Of a DNA stretch of 64,000 nt, positions 18,269 to 27,239 are shown in pieces. This stretch comes from Pseudohongiella sp. Lineage in GTDB: Bacteria; Pseudomonadota; Gammaproteobacteria; Pseudomonadales; Pseudohongiellaceae. Position numbers and translations under genes: made by a program. Position 1 is the first letter of the stretch, and each line of letters starts with the position of its first letter. The DNA lies in contig NZ_DRFV01000017.1 in assembly GCF_011050365.1 (NCBI RefSeq), positions 62,001-126,000 on the forward strand. The letters run 5' to 3'. The notes below the pieces were generated by a model. It was not told where the DNA came from and did not search any database. It saw nothing but the letters and a program-made list of their open reading frames with translations.

Positions 18269-19468
18269 ATGATGAGACTGAAAAATATTGTATTGCCCGC
18301 TTTGCTCGGCTGTTGGCTGAGTGCATGCATGTCATCGTCGCTGGCAGACGACTCCGTCAGCCTGGTCGAGAAGCAGGTGTTTACGACGCAGAACTTTTCC
18401 ACCTACAACGGCCAACAGATCGCAGAGGTCAATGTCGGCTGGGAAGCCTACGGCGAACTCAATGCCGCCAAAGACAATGTCATTCTGATCACGCACTTTT
18501 TCTCCGGCAACAGCCATGCGGCCGGACGCTACGCTGCGAACGATGCATTGCCCGGATACTGGGATGCGCTTATCGGCCCTGGCAAAGCGATAGACACCGA
18601 CACCTACTACGTGATCAGTTCCGATACCCTTGTCAACCAGGAACCACACAACCCGATGGTGACCACCACCGGCCCGGCCAGCATCAATCCGGCCACCGGC
18701 GAGCCGTACGCTCTGGACTTCCCGGTCGTCACCATTCGTGATTTTGTCAATGTGCAGAAAGCCCTGCTCGACAGCCTGGGCGTGGAGAAACTGCACGCTG
18801 TTGTCGGTGCCTCAATGGGATCGTTGCAGGCACTGGACTGGGCCACGGCCTACCCGGACTTTGTTGAACGGGTCATTTCCGTAATTGGCGGCGGCGCCGT
18901 TGACCCATGGACCATCGCCACCTTGCAGCAATGGGCCAATCCGATCATCGCTGATCCAAACTGGAATGATGGCAACTATTACAATGCTGACGCACCCACG
19001 AAGGGTTTGCGTCAGGCACTGTCCATGGTGACCCTGCAAGCCATGCATCCGCAAATGTTCAATCAGATTTACGCCAGCAGTTCTCCGCGGGAAACAGCGC
19101 CGCTGCATGACATCCGCGAAAACTTCTCGGTCGTCAATCAGCTTAATGCGGCGGCACAAACCCGCACCACCTTTGCTGACGCCAATCATCTGCTGTACCT
19201 GGTGCGCGCCAACCAATTGTTCATGGCCGGCTTTGCCCGGGACCTGGCTGCCGGCCTGATGCCGGTTACCGCCAAAACACTGTTTCTGCCGTCCAGCAAT
19301 GACCTGTTGTTGCAGCCCTATCTCGCGCAGGAAGCACACAACACGCTGCAGTCGCTGGGCAAGGAATCCTACTATGAGGAGATCGATGGTCCCTGGGGCC
19401 ACCTGAATGGTGTTTACATGCTGGAACAGAAAGCGGGCCTGATAACTGATTTCCTGACCAGCGATTGA
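18269..19468 (+). CDS. MetX-like alpha/beta hydrolase lipoprotein
   Basis: 399 aa. The body matches homoserine O-acetyltransferase (MetX)-type hydrolases: LITHFFSGNSHAAG, nucleophile elbow GASMGSLQALDW, acid in LPSSNDLLL, His in GPWGHLNG. Unlike cytosolic MetX it begins with a signal peptide and a lipobox LSAC (Cys20, next residue Met), which predicts an outer-membrane-anchored lipoprotein. A methionine-biosynthesis role outside the cytosol is unlikely (acetyl-CoA is not available there), so a secreted esterase or acyltransferase is more probable. AAGGA precedes the ATG. It sits 70 bases after the acyl-CoA synthetase, so it could release the acid that the synthetase activates. Confidence 0.8.
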   Translation: MMRLKNIVLPALLGCWLSACMSSSLADDSVSLVEKQVFTTQNFSTYNGQQIAEVNVGWEAYGELNAAKDNVILITHFFSGNSHAAGRYAANDALPGYWDALIGPGKAIDTDTYYVISSDTLVNQEPHNPMVTTTGPASINPATGEPYALDFPVVTIRDFVNVQKALLDSLGVEKLHAVVGASMGSLQALDWATAYPDFVERVISVIGGGAVDPWTIATLQQWANPIIADPNWNDGNYYNADAPTKGLRQALSMVTLQAMHPQMFNQIYASSSPRETAPLHDIRENFSVVNQLNAAAQTRTTFADANHLLYLVRANQLFMAGFARDLAAGLMPVTAKTLFLPSSNDLLLQPYLAQEAHNTLQSLGKESYYEEIDGPWGHLNGVYMLEQKAGLITDFLTSD

Positions 19469-19600
19469 AACAGGTTGCAGGAAATCAGGTTTAATTGTGC
19501 GTTGCAGCTCGCAAACTGAAGCCATTCAGGATCCCTACCCAAGAGCCGGGTCTTGCTCTACAATCGGGGTCAAATCCAACCATCAAGACGAGCCTTAACC

Positions 19601-20368
19601 ATGATTTCCTCACCCGATCAGCACATTATTTATCAGGTCTCCCAAGGTGTTCTGGTTATCCAGATTGATCGACCCGACAAAAAAAACGCGCTCACCCAGA
19701 CCATGTATGGCGCACTGGCCCAGGGCATCGTGGCAGCGGACAAGGACGACGAGATAAAAGTTATCCTGATTCGCGGGACAGAGGCGTGTTTTACCAGCGG
19801 CAACGATGTTAATGATTTTGTTAAATCACCTGATCTGGGGACTGAACGCCCGTCAGTGCAGTTCATGAAAGCCATTGGCCATGCCCGCAAACCGGTGATT
19901 GCGGCGGTGGGCGGCTTGGCCATCGGCATCGGTACCACCATGTTGCTGCACTGTGACCTGGTGTACGCCGCCGAGGAATCGTTCTTACAGTTGCCGTTTA
20001 CCCGCCTGGGGCTGTGCCCGGAAGCCGGGTCCAGCCTTTTGCTGCAACAGATAGTCGGACACCAGCGCGCCAGCGAACTGCTCTTGCTGGGCGAACGCTT
20101 TTCGGCGCAGAAAGCCAAGGACTACGGTATCATCAATGAAGTACTGCCAGCGGCCGGTTATCTGGAACACGCCATGACCAAGGCGCATGAACTCGCCCGC
20201 CTGCCAGCGGATGCAGTACAGACATCGAAGGCGCTGATCAAACGCAATCAGGCAAAGCCGCTGGACGACATCATCACCACGGAGCTGACAGAGTTCGCCC
20301 GGCTACTGCAAACGCCGGATGCGCAGGCCGTATTTCAGGCCTTTCTCAACAAAAAGTCCCGTGCCTGA
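19601..20368 (+). CDS. Enoyl-CoA hydratase/isomerase family protein
   Basis: 255 aa from the ATG at 19601. Crotonase-fold landmarks: oxyanion loop residues in ACFTSGNDVNDF, GGLAIGIGTTMLLHCDLVYA, and LPFTRLGLCPEAG with the catalytic-position Glu. Acts on 2-enoyl-CoA or isomerises double bonds in fatty-acid or related CoA degradation. The last 34 bases overlap the 3' end of the DnaJ-like gene on the opposite strand. Substrate not determined from sequence. Confidence 0.85.
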   Translation: MISSPDQHIIYQVSQGVLVIQIDRPDKKNALTQTMYGALAQGIVAADKDDEIKVILIRGTEACFTSGNDVNDFVKSPDLGTERPSVQFMKAIGHARKPVIAAVGGLAIGIGTTMLLHCDLVYAAEESFLQLPFTRLGLCPEAGSSLLLQQIVGHQRASELLLLGERFSAQKAKDYGIINEVLPAAGYLEHAMTKAHELARLPADAVQTSKALIKRNQAKPLDDIITTELTEFARLLQTPDAQAVFQAFLNKKSRA

Positions 20369-21093
20369 TTGATCCGCTGCGCCAGATAATCCGAGCCGCC
20401 GCGATCCGGATGCATCTTCTGCATCAGGCGGCGGTGCGCAGTCGTGATGGCTTCGCGCGAGGCACCGCTGTCCAGACCCAGAATCTCCAGCGCCAATGGC
20501 TCAGTCATCATGGAGTCACTGCTGGCAGGTCGCGACTGCTCTGAGCTGTCGGCGTCAGCATGCGCCTGCCAGTCGGGGAACATGCGATCCAGGTAAGCTT
20601 CCAGCAATTGTATTGAATCAGCATCCTGGCGGCACTCGCCGGCAAGACTTAGCAGATCTTCCAGCGCCAGGGTCGACAGCTGTTTGCCGGCAAAACGTCC
20701 GGCCAGGACTTCTCCATCCATGGCGCCGGTGCTGTGCGTCAGCTCCATCGCCAGCCAGCGTGTGTTGATTGCAGACACACCCGGGCCGGCCGAGTCCCCG
20801 CGCGGCGATGACGACTGCGACTGATACTTGGGTCGTAACATGGGCAGTATGCGCATCAGCCAGTGACCATTGCGCAACAGGAACGTGAGCAGAAACAGAA
20901 ACGGTGCCGCCAGTGCCTGCACCGGCAGACGACCCATCACGATCAACACCATGATCACCAGCAGCGCGGCAGCCAGCCCCACCAGCCACTTGAACTGGCG
21001 CGCGGTCAGAGAATACCGCTGACTGAGTCGGCGCAGGCCCCAATAGGCCAGCCATGCCAGCACCAGCGGAGCCAATAAACGAAGGATAATCAA
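20335..21093 (-). CDS. Membrane-anchored DnaJ-domain protein
   Basis: 252 aa. N-terminal membrane segments (residues 1-18, ~38-55 and ~60-75), a central helical part (residues ~105-165, GAMDGEVLAGRFAGKQLS), and a C-terminal J domain with the HPD motif in MQKMHPDRGGSDYLAQRINQARD. It should recruit and stimulate an Hsp70 at the membrane. The start is a TTG at 21093: GAGG lies eight bases upstream and overlaps the stop of the VWA gene, and no ATG or GTG fits. Coupled to the VWA gene, so the two proteins probably work together. Confidence 0.75.
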   Translation of the reverse strand: MIILRLLAPLVLAWLAYWGLRRLSQRYSLTARQFKWLVGLAAALLVIMVLIVMGRLPVQALAAPFLFLLTFLLRNGHWLMRILPMLRPKYQSQSSSPRGDSAGPGVSAINTRWLAMELTHSTGAMDGEVLAGRFAGKQLSTLALEDLLSLAGECRQDADSIQLLEAYLDRMFPDWQAHADADSSEQSRPASSDSMMTEPLALEILGLDSGASREAITTAHRRLMQKMHPDRGGSDYLAQRINQARDFLLRKA

Positions 21094-21103
21094 ATAGTTG
21101 TCC

Positions 21104-21856
21104 TCAACGTGACAATTGGTGTCCGAGCAGCTTTACCGCTGGATGCGCTTTTTTGCTGAAATCCTGCAAGGCCTTGAGGCCGCCGCTGGCATAAACCGCC
21201 ACCGCTTTCAGCAGGTCCCGCAACTGATCGGCACTGTCACGATCAAACGGCGAATAGGCACCACCGGAAAGACGCGCCATCTCGACAAAACAACGGCGCG
21301 CCGTGGCCTCATTGCCTTCCTGGAACAGGAACAGTGGGACATTCAGCAGCCCCAGCTCGCCGGCGCGCTGACACAGAACATCCATGTTCTCCTCCATACA
21401 GTCGCCTATGTATACCACGGCGTGAATTCTGGACTGGCGTGTTTCCGCCTTAACATGATCCAGTAACCTCCCGATCTTGGTGATGCCGGCCTGACAGCGG
21501 ATCCCGGTCATCCTGGAGAGCAGGGGCGCGGTCTCCAGATACCACTCGCTGGCATAGAACTCCGTGATACCGCGGAAGTAGCACAGCTGCACCTGCAAGC
21601 CACCCAGCGACTGGGCGCTGCTGAACATCTCCGCCTGCAGTTGCATGGCCTGATCCCAGGTGGCTTCACGGCTGGCTGTGGCGTCCAGCGCAAACACCAG
21701 TCGACCCGCCGCATTGCCGGTCTGGACCGGTGGCATGGCGGCGACTTTCTGCAAAAATGCATCCAGTTCCGGGCGTGATGCCACCGACTGGTTGCCAGCG
21801 TCCGGCTTTGTATCGGCGTTTGCCTTGGGATTGAACATTTTTTCGATATCTTTCAT
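21104..21856 (-). CDS. VWA-domain protein
   Basis: 250 aa, no signal peptide. A variable N-terminus (1-~50) precedes a von Willebrand A domain: FALDATASRE gives the MIDAS DxTxS (Asp58), and VVYIGDCMEEN a second metal-site region. Predicted cytoplasmic metal-dependent protein-binding module. The stop overlaps the ribosome-binding site of the DnaJ-like gene downstream. No assigned function; a substrate adaptor for the chaperone is one idea, unproven. Confidence 0.7.
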   Translation of the reverse strand: MKDIEKMFNPKANADTKPDAGNQSVASRPELDAFLQKVAAMPPVQTGNAAGRLVFALDATASREATWDQAMQLQAEMFSSAQSLGGLQVQLCYFRGITEFYASEWYLETAPLLSRMTGIRCQAGITKIGRLLDHVKAETRQSRIHAVVYIGDCMEENMDVLCQRAGELGLLNVPLFLFQEGNEATARRCFVEMARLSGGAYSPFDRDSADQLRDLLKAVAVYASGGLKALQDFSKKAHPAVKLLGHQLSR

Positions 21857-22024
21857 AGTACCGACGATTGTAGCTGAATCAGAACTAATTGTGACATTTC
21901 ACCTTTTGAACTTGAACAAAAGCGAAATGCGGCCTACCCTTAGAGCTTGGAAGATAAAATACGACGGTACACTACAGTACTGCTTACCTCCATCAGTCAC
22001 TAATAATATGTGGAGATCCTACCC

Positions 22025-22615
22025 GTGACCCCTAAACTCACACGCAGACGATTTATCAAAAGCGTGATATTTTTCGGAGCGGCTGCATCCAGCGGCGCCG
22101 GATTCTATCTCGCATCAGCGGCGGCCCAGCGGCCCGCCGGGGGCGTCGAGCGCCTTGTGTCGCTTAACGTCAACGGGCGCACGCGCCGCGTCGACGTGAC
22201 ACCCCAGGAAACGCTGGCTCACACCCTGCGCTACAAACTTGGCCTGACCGGCACCAAAATCGGCTGTAACCGAGGTGAGTGCGGCGCCTGCACCGTGACC
22301 ATAGACGACGTTACCAACTACGCCTGCTCCACCCTGACGCACTCCGTAAAAGGACGCCAGGTGGTCACCGTGGAAGGTCTGCGCGCCGCCGACGGCACCC
22401 TGCACGCAGTTCAGCAGGCATTCATTGATGAGCTTAGCCCGCAGTGTGGTTTCTGCACGCCGGGTCAGATCATGTCCGCAGTTGCACTGCTGAAGACAAA
22501 CCCACGGCCAACCCGCGACGAAGCGCGTCAGGCGCTGTCTGGCAACCTGTGTCGCTGTGGTGCTTATGATCACTATCTGAATGGCGTGATGCGCGCCTCG
22601 GGGCAATTGTCATGA
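22025..22615 (+). CDS. Molybdenum hydroxylase [2Fe-2S] subunit with Tat signal (PaoA-like)
   Basis: 196 aa from a GTG at 22025, nine bases after GGAG. The N-terminus TRRRFIKSVIFFGAAASS is a twin-arginine signal. Plant-type [2Fe-2S] ligands are in GCNRGECGACTV and YACSTL; the second cluster in CGFCTPGQ and GNLCRCGAY. It passes electrons between the Mo centre and FAD. The ATGA overlap with the large-subunit gene shows translational coupling. A Tat signal on this subunit alone, with the others carried along folded, is the arrangement of periplasmic aldehyde oxidoreductase PaoABC. Confidence 0.9.
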   Translation: MTPKLTRRRFIKSVIFFGAAASSGAGFYLASAAAQRPAGGVERLVSLNVNGRTRRVDVTPQETLAHTLRYKLGLTGTKIGCNRGECGACTVTIDDVTNYACSTLTHSVKGRQVVTVEGLRAADGTLHAVQQAFIDELSPQCGFCTPGQIMSAVALLKTNPRPTRDEARQALSGNLCRCGAYDHYLNGVMRASGQLS

Positions 22616-25053
22616 CATATAAACATATTGGTAAGAACTTTACGCCGCCGGATATCGAAGCCAAAGTTACCGGCGCCGCCCGCTACGCTGAAGACTTTAA
22701 ACGCGAAGGCATGGTATTTGCGCGACTGCTGACCAGTCCGCTGCCTGCCGGGCGCATTGTCAACATCGATTACTCTGAAGCACTGGCAATGGACGGCGTG
22801 GTCGGCATTCTGACCACCGAAGACCTGCCGCAGGCGGCTCCGCCCGCCAACCCGGCACTGGCATCAGATATCATTACCTACATCGGCCAGCCTATCCTGG
22901 CAGTTGCTGCGGTGACCGAAGAGATTGCCGAAAACGCAATCGAAAAGATCCGCATCGATTTTGAGCGTCGCCCATTTGTGGTAGACCCTCTGGACACTCT
23001 CGTCGAGGGTGGCCCCAACCCCTACCCGACCGGTAATACGCTGGTACGCAACGCTGGTGACGCCGCTGCGGGCACTACCGCATCAGGCACTGACGTGGGC
23101 GAAGTGAAGTGGTCACGTGATGCCATTAACGCCTTCCGTGCCGGTCAGGTTCCGGAAGGCGCCAACTTCCCGGAAGAGTGGGCATTTGGTGAGCTGGAAG
23201 CAGAATTCGCACAGTGCACCACGATTGTTGAAGAGCCTTTTGTCACCATCGGCCAGCCTCACCATGCGCTGGAGCCACGCACCGGCATGGCATACTGGGA
23301 AAATGGCCGTTGTTTCTTCCACGGTTCACTGCAGAGTCACACCATCGGTATTGCACCGCTGGCAGGCATGCTGGGCATCGATCCGGCCAACCTGGTGTTC
23401 ATCAACGAGAACACCGGCGGCGGCTTCGGCGGCAAGATCTTCCCGTATCCGGTCATGGCTGTCACCGGCCACCTGGCGCGCAAGATCAATCGCCCGGTAC
23501 AACTGCGTATTACCCGGGAAGAAGAGTTCTACATTGGTTCTGCACGCTCCGGCATGCAGGGTCGCATGAAGCTGGGCCTCAAGCCCAACGGTGACGTCGG
23601 CGCAGTCGACGTGATCATCGTTGGTGACGCCGGCTCAGGCGGCGGTGCCAGCAACAGTTCAGCAGCCGAGCACATCTCCCTGATGCTGCAACCGGCAGCC
23701 ATGCGTTTCCGTGGCGTAACACTGTATACCAACACCACGCCCCGTGGCGCCCAACGTGGCCCGGGCCAGAACGAGATGGCCGCCGTGTTGGCGCCGATCT
23801 TTGACAAGGCTATCCGCCAGGCCGGCCTCGACCGCATGACGGTTCGCCGTCAGAACGCACCAGTCAGCGAAGACCTGATTGGTCCACGTCGCGGCGCCCT
23901 GACCAGCGCGTTTTTCCCGCAGGCCATTCAAATGGGTGCGGACATGTTCAGCTGGGATGAGCGCATGCAGCGTTCCGGTCAGCGTAATGGTAACAAGGTG
24001 ACCGGTATCGGCCTGGGCATGGGTTATCACTCAGCCGGCGCCAGCGGTTACGACGGCCTGTGCCGAATCGGCACGGACGGTCGCCTTTACCTGCACACCG
24101 GTGTCGGCAACCTGGGGACGTACTCGTACGCGTCTGTTGTCCGCACCGCTGCGGAAGTACTCAAAGTGGACTGGAATAACTGCGAAATCGTTCGCGGCAA
24201 CTCTGACCTGCACCTGCCTTACAGCACGTACCAGGCCGGCAGTAACACCATGTTCACGGAAGTGCGCACAAACTTTGTAGCCGCACAGGACGCCCTGCGC
24301 AAGCTCAAGGACATCGCCGCCGCGGATCTGGGCGGCGTGGCTGATGATTATGAAATCGACGGCCAGCGTGTATACCTGACCAGCAACGCCGAGCAAGGCA
24401 TGACATATGCGGAAGCGGCGCAGCGCGCTGTGGAGATGGGCGGTGAATACAGCGGTGAGACATTCCCTGATGAGCTTAATGATGTCACCAAACGCTCGGT
24501 ACAGGGCCTTGCCGGCACCGGCCTGATTGGTGTGGCCAAGGACAGCCGTCACTCGGGTACTGTTCCGTCCATGACCATCGGTTTCATGGAAATCGAACTG
24601 GATCTGGGCACAGGCAAATATGACATTGTGGATTACACCGCTGTTGCAGACTGTGGCACCATCATCCACCCGCTGGGCTTCAGCCAAAGCATGAACGGCG
24701 GCGGCGTATGGGGTGTGGGTCTGTCAGGCTACGAGCGTCATGTCTACGATCCTCAGAATGGTCTGTCGGCTAACGTTGGACTGTACCAGGCGAAAATCCC
24801 GACCTATCTGGATGTTGCCCAGAACAACAACACTGCCGGACTTAATATCCCGGATCCGCAGAGTCCGATGGGCTCACGCGGGGTCGGGGAGCCTTCACAG
24901 GGCTGCGCGGCAGCGGCACTTTCCAGCGCCATATCCGACGCACTCGGTGGTCACTTGTTCAATCGCGCACCGGTGACACCGGACATGATCATCAATCATG
25001 TAGCGCAACTGGACCATTTCAACACCGGCGACCTGAAAACGAACACATTCTGA
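22612..25053 (+). CDS. Molybdopterin-binding subunit of xanthine dehydrogenase-family enzyme (PaoC-like)
   Basis: 813 aa. Starts MTYKHIGKNFTPPDIEAKVTG, matching the N-terminal aldehyde-oxidase domain. Mo-site elements: NENTGGGFGGKIF, PRGAQRGPGQNE, and GSRGVGEPSQG with the catalytic Glu. No signal peptide of its own, so export with the Tat-bearing subunit is expected. Substrate (aldehyde, N-heterocycle, other) cannot be read from sequence. No XdhC/PaoD-type cofactor-insertion gene is in the window, although one is normally needed. The next subunit follows after 10 bases. Confidence 0.9.
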   Translation: MTYKHIGKNFTPPDIEAKVTGAARYAEDFKREGMVFARLLTSPLPAGRIVNIDYSEALAMDGVVGILTTEDLPQAAPPANPALASDIITYIGQPILAVAAVTEEIAENAIEKIRIDFERRPFVVDPLDTLVEGGPNPYPTGNTLVRNAGDAAAGTTASGTDVGEVKWSRDAINAFRAGQVPEGANFPEEWAFGELEAEFAQCTTIVEEPFVTIGQPHHALEPRTGMAYWENGRCFFHGSLQSHTIGIAPLAGMLGIDPANLVFINENTGGGFGGKIFPYPVMAVTGHLARKINRPVQLRITREEEFYIGSARSGMQGRMKLGLKPNGDVGAVDVIIVGDAGSGGGASNSSAAEHISLMLQPAAMRFRGVTLYTNTTPRGAQRGPGQNEMAAVLAPIFDKAIRQAGLDRMTVRRQNAPVSEDLIGPRRGALTSAFFPQAIQMGADMFSWDERMQRSGQRNGNKVTGIGLGMGYHSAGASGYDGLCRIGTDGRLYLHTGVGNLGTYSYASVVRTAAEVLKVDWNNCEIVRGNSDLHLPYSTYQAGSNTMFTEVRTNFVAAQDALRKLKDIAAADLGGVADDYEIDGQRVYLTSNAEQGMTYAEAAQRAVEMGGEYSGETFPDELNDVTKRSVQGLAGTGLIGVAKDSRHSGTVPSMTIGFMEIELDLGTGKYDIVDYTAVADCGTIIHPLGFSQSMNGGGVWGVGLSGYERHVYDPQNGLSANVGLYQAKIPTYLDVAQNNNTAGLNIPDPQSPMGSRGVGEPSQGCAAAALSSAISDALGGHLFNRAPVTPDMIINHVAQLDHFNTGDLKTNTF

Positions 25054-25063
25054 GGTATAAATT

Positions 25064-26053
25064 ATGCCAGCTTATGACAATATGCCAGCGATGGAGCTCT
25101 ACCAGCCGGTGCAGGTTGAGGACGCTTTAGCCCTCGCCTCCCGTCTGGCAGACAGAGGATGGTTGCTCGGTGGCGGTCAGGACACCTACGGGTGGATCAA
25201 AGACCGTGCCAAACGCCCAGAGGCACTGATTGACCTGAACGGTATCGAATCGATGCGCGGAATCCGGGAAACCAGTGATGGCATCGAAATCGGTGCCTTG
25301 GTTACCTTGACCGAAATCGGAAGCAACCCGCTGATCCGTGAGCGTTATGAACTGCTCGCAAAAGCAGCATCAGCAGTGGCCAGTCCACAGATACGCAATG
25401 TCGGCACCATCGCCGGCAACGTGTCTCAGGACGTGCGCTGCTGGTACTACCGACGCGGTCTGGACTGCTACCGTGCCGGTGGCAACCTGTGTTATGCCGA
25501 CACACCGGAAGCACAGAACCGCGAGCACGCGTTGTTCAATGCCAGCCGTTGCGTTGCCGTCACGCCGAGTGACACCGGCCCTGCCCTTGTCGCTCTGGAA
25601 GCACAGATGGTCATCAATCGAGAAGGCAGTCAACGCGTAGTCTCAGCAGAGGACTTCTTTGTTGGACCCGCGATTAACATCACCAGCACCACCGTCATGG
25701 AACCCGACGAGATTCTGACCGCGGTCAGAATTCCGGCTAAATGGGCAAATGCCGAGTATTTTTACGAGAAAGTGGCCGACCGTAATGTCTGGGATTTTGC
25801 CCTGGTCAGCATGGCCGCAGTCATGCGTACCGAAGGTGGCAACATTCAGGAATCACGTCTGGTCTGTGGTGCCGTGGAATGTACGCCACGTCGTCTGCGC
25901 TCTGTTGAGCAGGCCATTCAGGGTCAGCCACGTAACCAGGCGACAGCCGACATGGTTGCCGGTATGGCCAGTGAAGGCGCTCAGCCGCTGACGCACAACC
26001 ACTTCAAGATGCCATTGATGGACAGTCTTGTTGAGCGTGTACTGACAGCGTAA
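25064..26053 (+). CDS. FAD-binding subunit of the molybdenum hydroxylase (PaoB-like)
   Basis: 329 aa. FAD-binding motifs LLGGGQDTYG and SPQIRNVGTIAGNVSQ, and a C-terminal CO-dehydrogenase flavoprotein domain. Four Cys in CWYYRRGLDC, GGNLCYAD and SRCVAV match the extra [4Fe-4S] cluster of PaoB and 4-hydroxybenzoyl-CoA reductase, absent from classical XdhA. Completes the Fe-S, Mo, FAD complex; gene order differs from paoABC (Mo before FAD). GAGGT precedes the ATG. Confidence 0.9.
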   Translation: MPAYDNMPAMELYQPVQVEDALALASRLADRGWLLGGGQDTYGWIKDRAKRPEALIDLNGIESMRGIRETSDGIEIGALVTLTEIGSNPLIRERYELLAKAASAVASPQIRNVGTIAGNVSQDVRCWYYRRGLDCYRAGGNLCYADTPEAQNREHALFNASRCVAVTPSDTGPALVALEAQMVINREGSQRVVSAEDFFVGPAINITSTTVMEPDEILTAVRIPAKWANAEYFYEKVADRNVWDFALVSMAAVMRTEGGNIQESRLVCGAVECTPRRLRSVEQAIQGQPRNQATADMVAGMASEGAQPLTHNHFKMPLMDSLVERVLTA

Positions 26054-26084
26054 GCGTTTGCCAAAGCGTTAAGACGTTTCAATC

Positions 26085-26122
26085 AAAAAAGGCAGCTGCC
26101 CGCAAGGACAGCTGCCTTTTTT
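26085..26122. terminator. Bidirectional terminator between hydroxylase and mod operons
   Basis: Stem GGCAGCTG / CAGCTGCC with an AAAAAA run before and TTTTTT after, so it works for the plus-strand hydroxylase operon and the minus-strand modC end. Confidence 0.88.
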
Positions 26123-26171
26123 GTTGCCCACCACTTTTGAATAGTAAGCCAAGGTCAAGTCCGTCATCACG

Positions 26172-27239
26172 TCAACGCATCAATGCCACAGATTTGATCA
26201 GCGCAAAAACGCTCTGCCCGGCCGCCAGCCCCAATTGTTGCGCCGACCATGGCGTGATCTCGATCAGCAGCGTTTGCCCATCCTGCAGAGTGGTATCAAG
26301 CAGGACACGGTTGTCCGGCAGCTCATGTAACTGACGAATGGTCACCACCAGATGATTGCGGATACTGATACGCGCCGGATCGTCCAGCGCAACGCTGACA
26401 TCGCGCGCCAGCACGCGCAGCCGGGTCGGACCGCTAACAGTAGCGTCGGGCGCCTGCACCCGCAGCTGCGAGCCTTCCGGTCCGAACAACCGCATGCCGT
26501 GTTCGTCGGCGGCCCCGAGGGCACCTTCCAGCACCGATGACGGCCCTTCGTCGGCAAACAGCGGGGAGTCCGGTTTGGCCAACGCCTGCTGCAAGGAACA
26601 AAGCGCATCGATCCGGCCATCACGCATAAACACCACGCGATCGGCCAGGCGCTGCACCTCGTCGGGTGCGTGGGTAATCAGTGCCATGGGAATACCGGAC
26701 GCCTGCGCCAGCCGCGACAGAAAGGGCATGATTTCGCGTTTGGTCTGCGTATCCAGCGCTGCCAGAGGCTCATCCAGCAGCAACAGTTGAGGACTACACA
26801 ACAATGCCCGTCCCAGCGCCACGCGTTGCTTTTGCCCCCCTGAAAGCTCATCGACCGGGCGCGACAATAATGACTCCAGGCCCAGCATGGCGCTGACTTC
26901 CGGTAGTTGCAGACGGCGCAGTTCAGGCGGTGTGCGCTTGTAACCGTAGAGCAGATTGCCAGTCACTGACAAATGAGGCAGCAAGCTGGCTTCCTGGAAC
27001 ACCAGTCCCAGTCGACGTTTTTCCACCGGCAGCCAATGCGAGTCGCTTTGCCAGCATTCATCACCAAACCATACCTGTGCGTTCCTGACCCGCTCAAGAC
27101 CAGCGATGATGCGCAGCAGAGTGGTTTTGCCGCAACCGGAGCGACCGAACAGCGCGGTCACGCCCTGCGCCGGCCATCGGGTATCGACATCGAGTTTAAA
27201 ATCGCCACGCTGCAGCTGTGCTCTTATCTGCAGGCTCAT
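26172..27239 (-). CDS. modC: Molybdate ABC transporter, ATP-binding protein
   Basis: 355 aa. Walker A GRSGCGKTTLL, signature LSGGQKQRVALGRA, Walker B LLLLDEPLAALD, then a C-terminal TOBE/Mop domain (ISIRNHLVVTIRQLHE, GQSVFALIKSVAL) that marks ModC rather than other importer ATPases. Energises molybdate uptake at the inner membrane. Start overlaps the modB stop (ATGA). Last gene of modE-modA-modB-modC. Confidence 0.94.
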   Translation of the reverse strand: MSLQIRAQLQRGDFKLDVDTRWPAQGVTALFGRSGCGKTTLLRIIAGLERVRNAQVWFGDECWQSDSHWLPVEKRRLGLVFQEASLLPHLSVTGNLLYGYKRTPPELRRLQLPEVSAMLGLESLLSRPVDELSGGQKQRVALGRALLCSPQLLLLDEPLAALDTQTKREIMPFLSRLAQASGIPMALITHAPDEVQRLADRVVFMRDGRIDALCSLQQALAKPDSPLFADEGPSSVLEGALGAADEHGMRLFGPEGSQLRVQAPDATVSGPTRLRVLARDVSVALDDPARISIRNHLVVTIRQLHELPDNRVLLDTTLQDGQTLLIEITPWSAQQLGLAAGQSVFALIKSVALMR

